Source: a virus. From it: a stretch of 64,000 nucleotides of DNA. A model generated the notes under the pieces. That model searched no databases, was not told the DNA's origin, and worked only from the letters and a program-made list of their open reading frames with translations. Numbering within the stretch: the stretch's first letter is position 1; each line of letters begins with the position of its first letter. The stretch is taken from positions 37,269 through 101,268 of the IMG/VR virus record IMGVR_UViG_3300000101_000008; one strand, written 5' to 3'. The translations under genes and the position numbers were made by a program. Below are positions 10,140 to 18,807 of the stretch, piece by piece.

Positions 10140-11293
10140 TGGCATTTTTTGCAGGGGCAACAGAATTAGAATTTGTACCTCAAGGTACTGATAGTTCACG
10201 TGGTGCAAAACTTATTTCAGATGGTTCAAATGGATCGTTTTGGGGATATATGGGCTACACAGGAACTGGTTCTGTACAAGGTGGTGGAGCATGGAGATAT
10301 AGATCCATATACACACATGGTTATTTGGCCGCAGGATACAAAGGTTCTAACCCATGGCGTTCAGTAAACAAAACATGGCATGCAACAGATAGTACTTTAT
10401 ATTGCGGAGAACAAATTTCAGGACCTCAATCATACTGTGACGGTTTTTATTCAGACTATAATGGTTATATTCAAGCAGGTCCTACAGGCAGAGCATTTAA
10501 CGCTGGTGGCGATTGGATGGCAAGTTACGGATTAGCAAATGGTACTATACGTATGTTTACAGCAGATGGTTTTTCATCAGCTGGTCTAAGTTATGGTTAT
10601 GAAGGTAACGATCCAAAGAATGAAGGCTTAACATACGGTAGTGGTGGTTTTACAAATCACGTAGGTGGTATGAGATTAAGTACATCAATAGTTGATGCTT
10701 GCGGAACACAAGACATTAAAGGTCAAGGTGGTTGGATGAATGGTGGCGGTACTAGTACAACACACCGTATGCATTTTCCAACAGAGGTTATGTATACTGG
10801 TTGGGATAGTGGTAACTCAGGAAGAGGTACAGCGGCCGCAGGCGAAAATCGCGGTTATTTCCAATGGAGTGGTACTAACTACAAATATGTAACTTGGAGT
10901 AACAGCACTTGGACAACTAACTGGCCACAAGGCGGCGGTTGGGGTAAAGATAACCACTGTAAAATACAATCAACAAAATGGGGTCATCATTACATTGGTA
11001 CAGGAAATAATGTTACATCAGGTAAAGCACGTTTTAGCGATGCAACTGGTGCTACGTTAGCAAACTTTAGTAAAGTTAGATCCTATGGCGAAGACAATCC
11101 AATGGACGGACAAGATTGGGGTTACATCATGGGACATTATGATGGACAGCAAAACAATCATACTATTAAACAAACACACTCAAGTGATTCAGAAGTAACA
11201 CTTGGCGCTAACGCTATGCCTAAAGGACACTATGGACAGAGTTCCGGAGCGTGTTCAACAGCGTCGGCAACGGTTATTGGAGGAGGAATGTAA
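10139..11293 (+). CDS. Adhesin-like virion protein, tandem paralogue 2 of 3
   Basis: This 384-residue paralogue has the same block order as its neighbours: WRYRSIYTHGYLAAGYKG, GTIRMFTADGFSS, MHFPTEVMYTGW, KWGHHYIGTGNNVT, GQQNNHTIKQTHSSD and the SSGACST end. The start was placed at the ATG inside TAATG, because the MAFF start is shared by all three copies; the upstream ATG at 10097 would add 14 unrelated residues. Loops between blocks differ in length and sequence from copies 1 and 3. One-base overlaps on both sides suggest a single translationally coupled unit. Confidence 0.7.
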   Translation: MAFFAGATELEFVPQGTDSSRGAKLISDGSNGSFWGYMGYTGTGSVQGGGAWRYRSIYTHGYLAAGYKGSNPWRSVNKTWHATDSTLYCGEQISGPQSYCDGFYSDYNGYIQAGPTGRAFNAGGDWMASYGLANGTIRMFTADGFSSAGLSYGYEGNDPKNEGLTYGSGGFTNHVGGMRLSTSIVDACGTQDIKGQGGWMNGGGTSTTHRMHFPTEVMYTGWDSGNSGRGTAAAGENRGYFQWSGTNYKYVTWSNSTWTTNWPQGGGWGKDNHCKIQSTKWGHHYIGTGNNVTSGKARFSDATGATLANFSKVRSYGEDNPMDGQDWGYIMGHYDGQQNNHTIKQTHSSDSEVTLGANAMPKGHYGQSSGACSTASATVIGGGM

Positions 11294-12438
11294 TGGCGTT
11301 TTTCTTAGGAGCAAATCAAGTAAATCCAGTACCAGCAACTACTACAGAAAATACAGGTGCTAAACTTATTTCAGACGGTTCAACAGGAGCTGGCTGGGGA
11401 TATATGGGCAGTGGCTTTACAGGGTTAGATAATGCTCAGTGGAGATATAGATCTATATTTACACATGGATACTTAGCAGGTGGTTATAAAGGTTCGACTC
11501 CGTGGCGTTCAGTAAACAAAACATGGCATAATACAGATACTACTGTATATTGTGGAGAACAACTTTCTAACTATTGTGCATATACAAATGGCTTTTGGAG
11601 CGATTATCATGCATATATTTGTTCAACTAACGGCTACAATAATGCACATGATCAAATTTGTTCATACAGTCTAGCAAATGGATCAATTAGAATGTTTACA
11701 TCGGATGGTTTTTCATCATCTGGTATTGGGTATGGATACGCAGGTGACGATCCTAAAAACCAAGGACTAAGTTATGGTACAGCAGGTTTTGGTAACCACG
11801 TAGGTGGTATGAAAATGAATGTAAACAGAGTTGATGCACTAGCATGTGAAGACATGAAAGGCCAAAGCGGATGGATATCAGGCGGTGGCGATACAAGTAC
11901 TAACCGTATGCACTTTCCAACAGAAGTTATGTATACTGGTTGGGATTCAGGCATGTCAGGACGTGGTGATGCAGTTAGTGGTGAAAATCGCGGTTACTTT
12001 AACGGTGGCGGTAACCAATACAAATATGTAACTTGGTCAACTACAACATGGGTAAACGGATGGGACCAAGGTGGTAACTACGGTAAGACAAGTTATCAAA
12101 CTAAGAACTTAGGTTCTAAATGGGGACATCATTACGCATTTACAGGTAACAATGTAACATCAGGTATTGCAAGATTTAGTGACGCAAACGGCGCCACATT
12201 AGCAAACTTCAGTAAGGTTAGATCTTATGGAGAAGAAAACTCCATGGAAGGTCAGGACTGGGGATACGTAATGGGTCATTATGATGGCCAACAAAACAAT
12301 CATACAGTAAAACAATCATATAGCAGTGATAGTCAGACTACGCTTGGAGCGGCGGCAATGCCTAAAGGGCATTACGGTCAAAGTTCAGGAGCATGTAGCA
12401 CTGGAGCTGCCACAGTTATAGCGGGAGCAGGATTCTAA
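11293..12438 (+). CDS. Adhesin-like virion protein, tandem paralogue 3 of 3
   Basis: This is the third paralogue, 381 residues. It has an MAFFLGA start, the WRYRSIFTHGYLA block, IRMFTSDGFSSSG, MHFPTEVMYTGWDSG and the GQQNNHTVKQ...SSGACSTG end. It is the most diverged copy in the middle, with Cys residues in the CAYTNGFWSDYHAYIC loop. The start is set at the ATG in TAATG by comparison with the other copies; the upstream ATG at 11251 is rejected. Function as a host-contact protein is inferred from context only. Confidence 0.7.
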   Translation: MAFFLGANQVNPVPATTTENTGAKLISDGSTGAGWGYMGSGFTGLDNAQWRYRSIFTHGYLAGGYKGSTPWRSVNKTWHNTDTTVYCGEQLSNYCAYTNGFWSDYHAYICSTNGYNNAHDQICSYSLANGSIRMFTSDGFSSSGIGYGYAGDDPKNQGLSYGTAGFGNHVGGMKMNVNRVDALACEDMKGQSGWISGGGDTSTNRMHFPTEVMYTGWDSGMSGRGDAVSGENRGYFNGGGNQYKYVTWSTTTWVNGWDQGGNYGKTSYQTKNLGSKWGHHYAFTGNNVTSGIARFSDANGATLANFSKVRSYGEENSMEGQDWGYVMGHYDGQQNNHTVKQSYSSDSQTTLGAAAMPKGHYGQSSGACSTGAATVIAGAGF

Positions 12439-12439
12439 A

Positions 12440-13267
12440 ATGAAATATATAATTACAAAGACAGAAGCGATGAGACCATATTTTGGTATGTCTGAAAACG
12501 ATCCAAACATGTATTGCAAAGACTTATACACCTTATTTGATTTAAGTTGTGTAGAAATTGCAGAACCATTATTTGATACAATATATCCAACTATACCAGT
12601 AGGATATGAAGAAGTAACAGCAACTGAAGCCAAGTACGGGACTTTGTTTTTCTCAGAAGTAAGAGACACTGTTAAGATTTGGAATAACGAATATGGTTGG
12701 GCAGAAACTGCTGATATTCCAGAAGATCAAAAAGTTCCTTTTACACTTACTCCCGAGATTAAGGAAATGATACGTACATTTATGTATCGCTTTGCAAAAG
12801 AAATTATTGAAACAGAATACAACTATAGATTCCGCCACTTGCACAATACTACTGAACTAGAACAAGCAAGTTGGGAAATACAGAAACACGAAGCTCGTGA
12901 GTGGTTAACTTATGCTGATGATCCTGCACACATAACACCATTCCTTGATTATCTTGCTGTACAAAGATCAATGGATAAAACTACTCTTGCAAATAAAATT
13001 TTAGAAAAATCTGAATCATACAACGATAAATTATCTACTATGCTAGTTGAATACCAAACACTTATTAAGCAGTTTAAAAACTCAGGTAGTATTTGGAATA
13101 TAAACATATTATACGAAAAATACCTTGGTATTATGATGCCAGCGGCACAGGCTATGTCAATGGGACTTATGGATGTAGGCGGTGTGCGTATATTTGAAGA
13201 CCCAGATACTGGCGCAACAATGGTAGATCAGAACAATCCAAGATTTGGTAACAAGCTCAATTTCTAA
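12440..13267 (+). CDS. Hypothetical protein of the fibre operon
   Basis: This is a 275-residue protein I do not recognise. The N-terminal half is acidic and mixed alpha/beta. The middle (about residues 105-230) is strongly helical and charged, and the C-terminus ends in GGVRIFEDPDTGATMVDQN. It starts one base after the stop of the third adhesin paralogue, so it is probably co-expressed with it. Plausible roles are a fibre assembly factor or a connector, but no motif proves this. Confidence 0.6.
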   Translation: MKYIITKTEAMRPYFGMSENDPNMYCKDLYTLFDLSCVEIAEPLFDTIYPTIPVGYEEVTATEAKYGTLFFSEVRDTVKIWNNEYGWAETADIPEDQKVPFTLTPEIKEMIRTFMYRFAKEIIETEYNYRFRHLHNTTELEQASWEIQKHEAREWLTYADDPAHITPFLDYLAVQRSMDKTTLANKILEKSESYNDKLSTMLVEYQTLIKQFKNSGSIWNINILYEKYLGIMMPAAQAMSMGLMDVGGVRIFEDPDTGATMVDQNNPRFGNKLNF

Positions 13268-13288
13268 CTCTTAGAAGTAAGTTCTTAG

Positions 13289-13294
13289 TAAATA
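13289..13294 (+). promoter_or_regulatory. Late-type promoter box TAAATA with a 5' hairpin
   Basis: AGTAAATAAG lies in the 66-base gap before the 13334 gene. Start is predicted at 13300. The transcript would then begin with AGTC-AAAA-GACT (13300-13311), a small hairpin right at the 5' end, followed by TTAGGAG as the ribosome site. Confidence 0.5.
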
Positions 13295-13333
13295 AGTATA
13301 GTCAAAAGACTAACTATTTCTTAGGAGAAAAAA

Positions 13334-14206
13334 ATGAGTGAACAAGCAAATAATGCTGAGAAGAATAATGCCAATGCGCATATGGCATTAGAAACAAGAG
13401 TAAATCCATACGATGGATTTGAAGAATTCTTTGAGTTATCAGCCCAAGACAGTAAAATACTGGACGGTGCGTTAAACTTAAACAGTGGACAGTCAGCATA
13501 TCAGTCAGAGCATTTTGTTGCTGACTCGCAACTTACCCCATATAGAAAACTAAAACAGTGTTTGTTAGAATTAGAAACAAGACACCACTCTTGGCATAAT
13601 ATCAACAACAGTTTAAAACGTAAACTAGTTGAAGTTAAGATTGCAAAAAGAGATTACGAAGCATGTCCAGATGATCTACAAAAAGAACTAATTGCAGTTG
13701 ATATTGAAGACATGGAGCATGACGTTAAAGTATGGAACCGTAAAATTAAACAAGCGGCAGAAGAAGTAAACACATACTTAAACTTGACAAAGAAAATTGC
13801 AGGCGACGACGACGAGTTGTTAGACAAAGCAATGGGATACGACCATGAAGAAGAAAGAAAATATTGGGTAACACGTATGGCTAAACAAGCGGCTATGGAC
13901 ATGGTATCCTACGGACGCATTGGCTCAGGTAACATGGATTCAATTGCTATGATGCCAGAGGAAGATCAAATCGAAGCATTAGCAACTACTATACAGTATA
14001 ATGAAAGATTACAGAATGGACTTGCACAAATTGCAGGTGCAGTTAATGAAGGCCTTTTAGAAAATAAAAATGCTATTCCAACCTATAATGTACCAAGTGT
14101 AACAGATAAGTTAATGGCAAAAGAAATTTTAAGCGGCAAAGGCAAAAACAAGGAATCAAATGTTCAGCATACCCCTGAATCCAAAACTGGACCGGAAACA
14201 GTTTGA
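13334..14206 (+). CDS. Helical hypothetical protein, probable virion or assembly factor
   Basis: This is a 290-residue hydrophilic protein. Residues about 75-165 form long charged helices with heptad-like spacing, likely a coiled coil. Residues about 170-235 contain several short acidic and Met-rich helices. No catalytic motif was found. The start is supported by TTAGGAGAAAAAA upstream of the ATG and by the late-type box at 13289. Its last 47 bases overlap the following U32-like gene, suggesting coupled translation. Function unknown. Confidence 0.6.
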   Translation: MSEQANNAEKNNANAHMALETRVNPYDGFEEFFELSAQDSKILDGALNLNSGQSAYQSEHFVADSQLTPYRKLKQCLLELETRHHSWHNINNSLKRKLVEVKIAKRDYEACPDDLQKELIAVDIEDMEHDVKVWNRKIKQAAEEVNTYLNLTKKIAGDDDELLDKAMGYDHEEERKYWVTRMAKQAAMDMVSYGRIGSGNMDSIAMMPEEDQIEALATTIQYNERLQNGLAQIAGAVNEGLLENKNAIPTYNVPSVTDKLMAKEILSGKGKNKESNVQHTPESKTGPETV

Positions 14207-15218
14207 AGAATTCTATCAGTTTCTGATTGATCATAAAAGTTTAATATACGATGTATACATAACTACTCGTATACCTCCTTTTGATCAGGATGCGATGGGA
14301 GATATTTTTGTAAATGACCCGAATGACTTGATTGAAAACTCACTCATTATTCAAGACAAGTTAGGCATTCCAGTGTCTGCTACATTTAACAATACTCTTG
14401 TGCGTCCTGATCAAAAGAACTTAGATTTATGGATTGAAAACTTTAAAAGTTTATATCACCATAAAGGTATTAGGTCTGCTACTATCCCACATACACATTG
14501 GGTTATGACAGGGCAAATACAAAAAGAGTTCCCGCAATTAATGATCAAGAATACTATATTACGTGAAGTAAACACTGCCGCTGATGTTGCAAAACAAGCA
14601 GAAGCAGGTTTTAATTACATTAATATTGATAGAGATCTAGTACGTGATAGAGATACTTTAAGAAAAATAAAACAAGTTAAAGACAAGTATAATGTTAAGA
14701 TAGCAATACTAGGCAACGAAGGTTGTGTAGGTAGTTGTCCTGTAATGCCAGAGCATTTTGAATTTAATAATTCAAGAACGTCAACAGGTCCACAATATTT
14801 TAATGATGCTATTAGTCGTATAAGTTGTCCTAAGTGGGATATTACAGAACCAGTAACAGCATTAAAAACAGCAAACATTCCGCCTTGGAGGCAAGACTGG
14901 AAAGAGATGTTATACTATGTTGATGTTATTAAAATGCACGGCAGAGAAAGTGTAGCACAATTATTTTCTACAATGGATATTGTTAAGAAGTTTGCAAAAG
15001 AAGAAGAAATATTATTTTCTGATTTTGATGAATACATTTACGATAAAAATTTAGAAGGTAAGCCCATCCAAGCATGGAGAGAATTTATTAAGAATTGTAA
15101 GTTTGATTGTTGGGATTGCAATAAATGCGATAACTTATATGAAGCAAAAAATGGCAAGCCTCAAATAACAATTAAAAATATAATAGTGGAGTCGATATGT
15201 GGCGCATACACGGACTAA
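14160..15218 (+). CDS. U32-like TIM-barrel protein with iron-sulfur-type cysteines
   Basis: This 352-residue protein has alternating beta/alpha segments of a TIM barrel. It carries cysteines in GNEGCVGSCPVMPEHF (about residues 185-205), ISCPKW (about 222) and FDCWDCNKCD near the C-terminus. This resembles peptidase U32 proteins such as UbiU/UbiV, TrhP and RlhA, which carry a 4Fe-4S cluster and support hydroxylation or similar modification of RNA or quinones rather than proteolysis. The assignment rests on architecture and Cys layout only. AGGA five bases before the ATG supports the start despite the 47-base overlap with the upstream gene. The next gene, a methyltransferase, overlaps it, so a joint modification role is possible. 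Confidence 0.5.
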   Translation: MFSIPLNPKLDRKQFEEFYQFLIDHKSLIYDVYITTRIPPFDQDAMGDIFVNDPNDLIENSLIIQDKLGIPVSATFNNTLVRPDQKNLDLWIENFKSLYHHKGIRSATIPHTHWVMTGQIQKEFPQLMIKNTILREVNTAADVAKQAEAGFNYINIDRDLVRDRDTLRKIKQVKDKYNVKIAILGNEGCVGSCPVMPEHFEFNNSRTSTGPQYFNDAISRISCPKWDITEPVTALKTANIPPWRQDWKEMLYYVDVIKMHGRESVAQLFSTMDIVKKFAKEEEILFSDFDEYIYDKNLEGKPIQAWREFIKNCKFDCWDCNKCDNLYEAKNGKPQITIKNIIVESICGAYTD

Positions 15219-15787
15219 CAAGTCATAAAGTACAAATGCTACTAAATCAGTTATGTCGTTGCGGCCAATCTTATTTAGAAGTAGGATGCTATTTAGGCGC
15301 AACAGCGGCTGCCGCACTAGACGGTAATAAATTAAAAGCATACTTTGTAGATCATTGGGAAGAACAAGTACAACCCTTAAGAGATGATTTACCGCCTTTG
15401 CCAGAGAATAGTAAAGAAGACTTTGTTAAAAATATCAAATACTATAGAGGTGAAAACAAAATTAAAGTATTTGATTCAGACTTGTTTGATGTAGATCTTA
15501 ACCAAATTGATCCTATTGATATTTTCTTTTATGATGGTCCTCATGGCCCGGAAATGACGTTTAATGCTATAAAGTACTATGCAACAGTACTAGCTGATCA
15601 AGCTATAATAGTAGTAGATGATGCTAATTTTGAAGGTAGCGTTCAAGGAGCTAAATCTGCAATTAAAGAGCAGGGTTTTAACATATCATTTGAACGCCTT
15701 ATACTTGAAGAAGAGCCTGAAAATGCTGAGGGCTGGTGGAACGGAGTTTTGATATTAGGTGTCTCTCGTACTTCACTTTCTAAATAA
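15197..15787 (+). CDS. Class I SAM-dependent methyltransferase
   Basis: This is a 196-residue protein with a Rossmann-type N-terminus: SYLEVGCYLGATAAA is the SAM-binding motif I. It continues with a YFVDHW strand end and IDIFFYDGPHG, then AIIVVDDANFEG for the later strands. The pattern fits the TylF / Methyltransf_24-type O-methyltransferases. The substrate cannot be read from the sequence. It overlaps the end of the U32-like gene by 22 bases, and the two may act on the same target. It sits within the fibre operon, so modification of virion proteins or of a host molecule is possible. Confidence 0.7.
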   Translation: MWRIHGLTSHKVQMLLNQLCRCGQSYLEVGCYLGATAAAALDGNKLKAYFVDHWEEQVQPLRDDLPPLPENSKEDFVKNIKYYRGENKIKVFDSDLFDVDLNQIDPIDIFFYDGPHGPEMTFNAIKYYATVLADQAIIVVDDANFEGSVQGAKSAIKEQGFNISFERLILEEEPENAEGWWNGVLILGVSRTSLSK

Positions 15788-15790
15788 ATA
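15783..15790 (+). promoter_or_regulatory. Late-type promoter box AATAAATA
   Basis: TAAATAAATAC overlaps the stop codon of the methyltransferase. The predicted start near 15796 leaves an 18-base leader with TTAGGAGA before the GTG start codon at 15814. Confidence 0.5.
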
Positions 15791-15813
15791 CAATATAAGT
15801 TTAGGAGATTACA

Positions 15814-16953
15814 GTGGCAGGATCAAGTTCAGCACCAATTGTTGATAGATTAAGAATCATACCAAGAGCAGACGACTTTCTTGATAGAAACGTTGGCTCT
15901 AGTGGAGAAGTATTCTTTTCAAGAGACACAAACACATTAAGAGTTTACAGTGGTAAAGACGTATCAGGCTTTGAAATAGCAAGAGCTGATTTAAACAATG
16001 TAGACTTAACTTCATTTTTACAAACATCTACTTTAGCAACTACAAGTGTATCAGCACTAAGTGATGTAAATTACGTATCTACACCTACAGTAGGACAAAT
16101 ACTATCTTGGGACGATACTTATCAAGCATTTATACCAACAGATGCTGACTTGTCAGGTGGTAATTCATCTATTGATGTATCAGAAACTGCACCAACAACA
16201 CCAGCATCAGGTAACTTATGGTTAAACACTGCTACAGGTAAATTATACATTTACATTGATGATGGTACAAGTACACAGTGGATTGAACCAGCAACAACCG
16301 GGGGCGGTGGCAGTAGTAATGCTATTACACTTGCAGGACAATCAGCAAGTTATTATTTAGACTATAACAACGTTACTAACACACCAACTATTCCAACTAA
16401 TATTAATAGTTTAAGTGATGTAACAGCAACAGGCCCGTCAGATGGACAAATATTAAAATGGAGTACATCAAATAGTGCATGGGAATTAGCAAGTGATCTT
16501 GTAGGTGGCGCAGGCGGCGTACAACTTTCAGACTTTAGTATTACTGCAAATGCAGTAGGAACAGCCGCACTATCATATGATAATACAACAGGTGTGTTTA
16601 CATATACACCACCAGACTTAACTTCTTATCTAACAAGTTATTCAGAAACATCAGGCTTAAATGATGTTGTTTCTAGAGGATCAACTACAGCACAAGCAGT
16701 AACTATTAACAATACATTAACAGTAGGAAACGTAGTTACAAACGGTTCAGGTACACCAGAGATAGTAAGTACAAGTACTATTACACTAGACGCTCCAGAC
16801 GGAACTTTAGTGCAAAACGGCCCATTTAGATTGCCAAGTTTTACTACAGCACAAAAGAATGCTCAATCATCAGTTAACGGTGATATGGTATATGATAGTA
16901 CACTTAATAAAGCACAAGTGTATGAAAACGGTGCGTGGGCTAACTTAGCATAA
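15814..16953 (+). CDS. Modular tail-fibre-type structural protein
   Basis: This 379-residue protein has a GTG start chosen because TTAGGAGA lies 8-10 bases upstream. It carries repeated fibre modules: two LSDVxxxxPxxGQILxW units (about residues 77-105 and 204-230), a PASGNLWLNTATGKLYIY unit near residue 130, and a YDNTTGVFTYTPP unit near residue 250. The same modules occur in the 18808 protein. The C-terminus has a PSFTTAQKNAQSSVNGDMVYDST segment common in phage fibre ends. It probably forms a trimeric fibre. It overlaps the protease gene by one base (TAATG). Confidence 0.75.
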   Translation: MAGSSSAPIVDRLRIIPRADDFLDRNVGSSGEVFFSRDTNTLRVYSGKDVSGFEIARADLNNVDLTSFLQTSTLATTSVSALSDVNYVSTPTVGQILSWDDTYQAFIPTDADLSGGNSSIDVSETAPTTPASGNLWLNTATGKLYIYIDDGTSTQWIEPATTGGGGSSNAITLAGQSASYYLDYNNVTNTPTIPTNINSLSDVTATGPSDGQILKWSTSNSAWELASDLVGGAGGVQLSDFSITANAVGTAALSYDNTTGVFTYTPPDLTSYLTSYSETSGLNDVVSRGSTTAQAVTINNTLTVGNVVTNGSGTPEIVSTSTITLDAPDGTLVQNGPFRLPSFTTAQKNAQSSVNGDMVYDSTLNKAQVYENGAWANLA

Positions 16954-18782
16954 TGGAAAAAGAATACGCAGTCATAGTTAGACGTGATCAAAATATTAGC
17001 GATGTAGAAGCTGATATTATTGCTTCTACAGGAAGTGGTCCAATCCCTAACAGAAGCGTAGAAGTTGCTAACCCTAGAATTGGTTCAACTCGTATAACAC
17101 ATTTTATGCTTACTGATGAAGAAGCAAACGAATTATCAACAGATCCAAGAATACTAGCAGTAGAGATACCACCTGATCAAAGAGACGATATTGAAATAGG
17201 TCTTAATTCTAGACAAGCAGGTAATTACTGGAGAGGAACATTTAACAGTGCTAATGATCTTAATTGGGGACTTAGACGTTGTATAGATGCAACAAATCAA
17301 TATGGTACAAGTACAACAATATCCGGAGACTACCTTTATACATTAACAGGTGCCGGCGTTGATATTGTAATACAAGATAGCGGTATACAGCCAGGACACC
17401 CTGAATGGGAAGATGAAAACGGTGTTACTAGACTAGTACAACATGATTGGTATGGAGTAAGTGGAATAGCAGGAACACAAAATGCAAACCACTATAGAGA
17501 TAGAGATGGACACGGTACACACTGTGCAGGTATTGCCGCAGGTAAAACATATGGTTGGGCAAAACATGCAACTATATATTCACAAAAATTAGCAGGATTA
17601 GAGTTAATAGGTGCTACTGATGGTACTGGTATTCCTGTTGCAGATGCATTTGATAGTATTAGATTATGGCACAATAATAAAGTAAGCGGCAAACCAACTG
17701 TAGTAAACATGAGTTGGGGATATAGAAATACTTCAACTGTTGATCCTTCAAGCGGAACATACAGAGGAACTCCGTGGACATTTACAACACAAACTGATGC
17801 AGAGTTATTTACAGACTACGGTATAGTTACACCTAACGGAGATGGTAACAGAACATTCCCTGCACAAAATGCTTTTGCTAATGCAGAAGTTGAAGATATG
17901 ATCGATGCTGGAATTCATGTTGTTATTGCCGCAGGCAATGATAGTTACAAAGCAGATGTTTCAACAGGTACTGATTGGAATAACTTTGTTTCTGTAAGCG
18001 GAATATCAAGACTATATCATAGACCCAGTTCACCGTATTCTGACAGAGCATTTAATGTTGGTAATATTAGTTATGTTACTAATGGCGGTACTGATCAATC
18101 AGCAAATTCTAGTAAAAAAGGACCTGGTGTAAACATATGGGCACCTGGTACTGAAATAATGAGTGCATCAAGCAACGAAGCTGATTCTGGATATACAACT
18201 TATGATTATCCAGATAACAGTAGTTACAAAATTATGAAAATAAGCGGTACGTCAATGGCGGCACCTCAGATAGCAGGACTAGCGGCATTACACTTACAAG
18301 CAAATTCATTACAAACACCAGAACAATTACTTACATTAATGACTAGTGTTAGTAAAAGTGTAGTTTATGAAACAGCAAATAATGATTCAGATTATGATAA
18401 TACTAGAAGTATTTTAGGTTCACCTAATAGAATGATGTTTAGTAGATACGGCGTAGAACGTCCGTACAGAACAAATGGATCTATGACTTTTACCAATTCA
18501 CTAGCAGTGTTAAATGAAGACGGACCTCAATTAGAAACTAATGCTTGGCTAGATGACAATGGTACAAATGTAGCAGTATCTAGTATTGTATCAGGAATTG
18601 CTATTCAAGTTAACGCTGTACTTGCAAGCAACCCAGCAACACCATTTAATATACAAGGACGTCTAAGCGGCGCTACAACAACTGTATCTGCTGTAAGTGC
18701 TAACACAGGAACTGTATTAGAACTAGACGTTAACAACTCATTCGGATTTCAAGTAGGAGAAGGGCTGAACATTATTGCATAA
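16953..18782 (+). CDS. Subtilisin-like (S8) serine protease in the fibre operon
   Basis: This 609-residue protein has the subtilase triad: Asp in IVIQDSGI (about residue 142), His in DGHGTHCAG (about 189) and Ser in SGTSMAAPQIAG (about 434). The oxyanion Asn is in VIAAGNDS (about 327). The first 100 residues look like an inhibitor/propeptide-type or attachment domain. The C-terminal 120 residues are Thr/Ser/Val-rich and beta-like, perhaps an attachment domain. No signal peptide is evident. Translational coupling with fibre genes on both sides suggests a virion-borne protease that processes fibres or digests host surface protein during entry. That role is inferred. Confidence 0.85.
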   Translation: MEKEYAVIVRRDQNISDVEADIIASTGSGPIPNRSVEVANPRIGSTRITHFMLTDEEANELSTDPRILAVEIPPDQRDDIEIGLNSRQAGNYWRGTFNSANDLNWGLRRCIDATNQYGTSTTISGDYLYTLTGAGVDIVIQDSGIQPGHPEWEDENGVTRLVQHDWYGVSGIAGTQNANHYRDRDGHGTHCAGIAAGKTYGWAKHATIYSQKLAGLELIGATDGTGIPVADAFDSIRLWHNNKVSGKPTVVNMSWGYRNTSTVDPSSGTYRGTPWTFTTQTDAELFTDYGIVTPNGDGNRTFPAQNAFANAEVEDMIDAGIHVVIAAGNDSYKADVSTGTDWNNFVSVSGISRLYHRPSSPYSDRAFNVGNISYVTNGGTDQSANSSKKGPGVNIWAPGTEIMSASSNEADSGYTTYDYPDNSSYKIMKISGTSMAAPQIAGLAALHLQANSLQTPEQLLTLMTSVSKSVVYETANNDSDYDNTRSILGSPNRMMFSRYGVERPYRTNGSMTFTNSLAVLNEDGPQLETNAWLDDNGTNVAVSSIVSGIAIQVNAVLASNPATPFNIQGRLSGATTTVSAVSANTGTVLELDVNNSFGFQVGEGLNIIA

Positions 18783-18785
18783 ATA
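18779..18785 (+). promoter_or_regulatory. Late-type promoter box ATAAATA
   Basis: GCATAAATATTG overlaps the stop of the protease gene. The predicted start near 18791 leaves a leader of about 17 bases with CAAGGA before the 18808 ATG. Confidence 0.5.
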
Positions 18786-18807
18786 TTGTAACAGCAAGGA
18801 TTAATAT

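Noticed and set aside
13786-13791. TTGACA inside the 13334 gene
   Set aside because: No -10-like hexamer lies at 16-18 bases, so it is probably chance.
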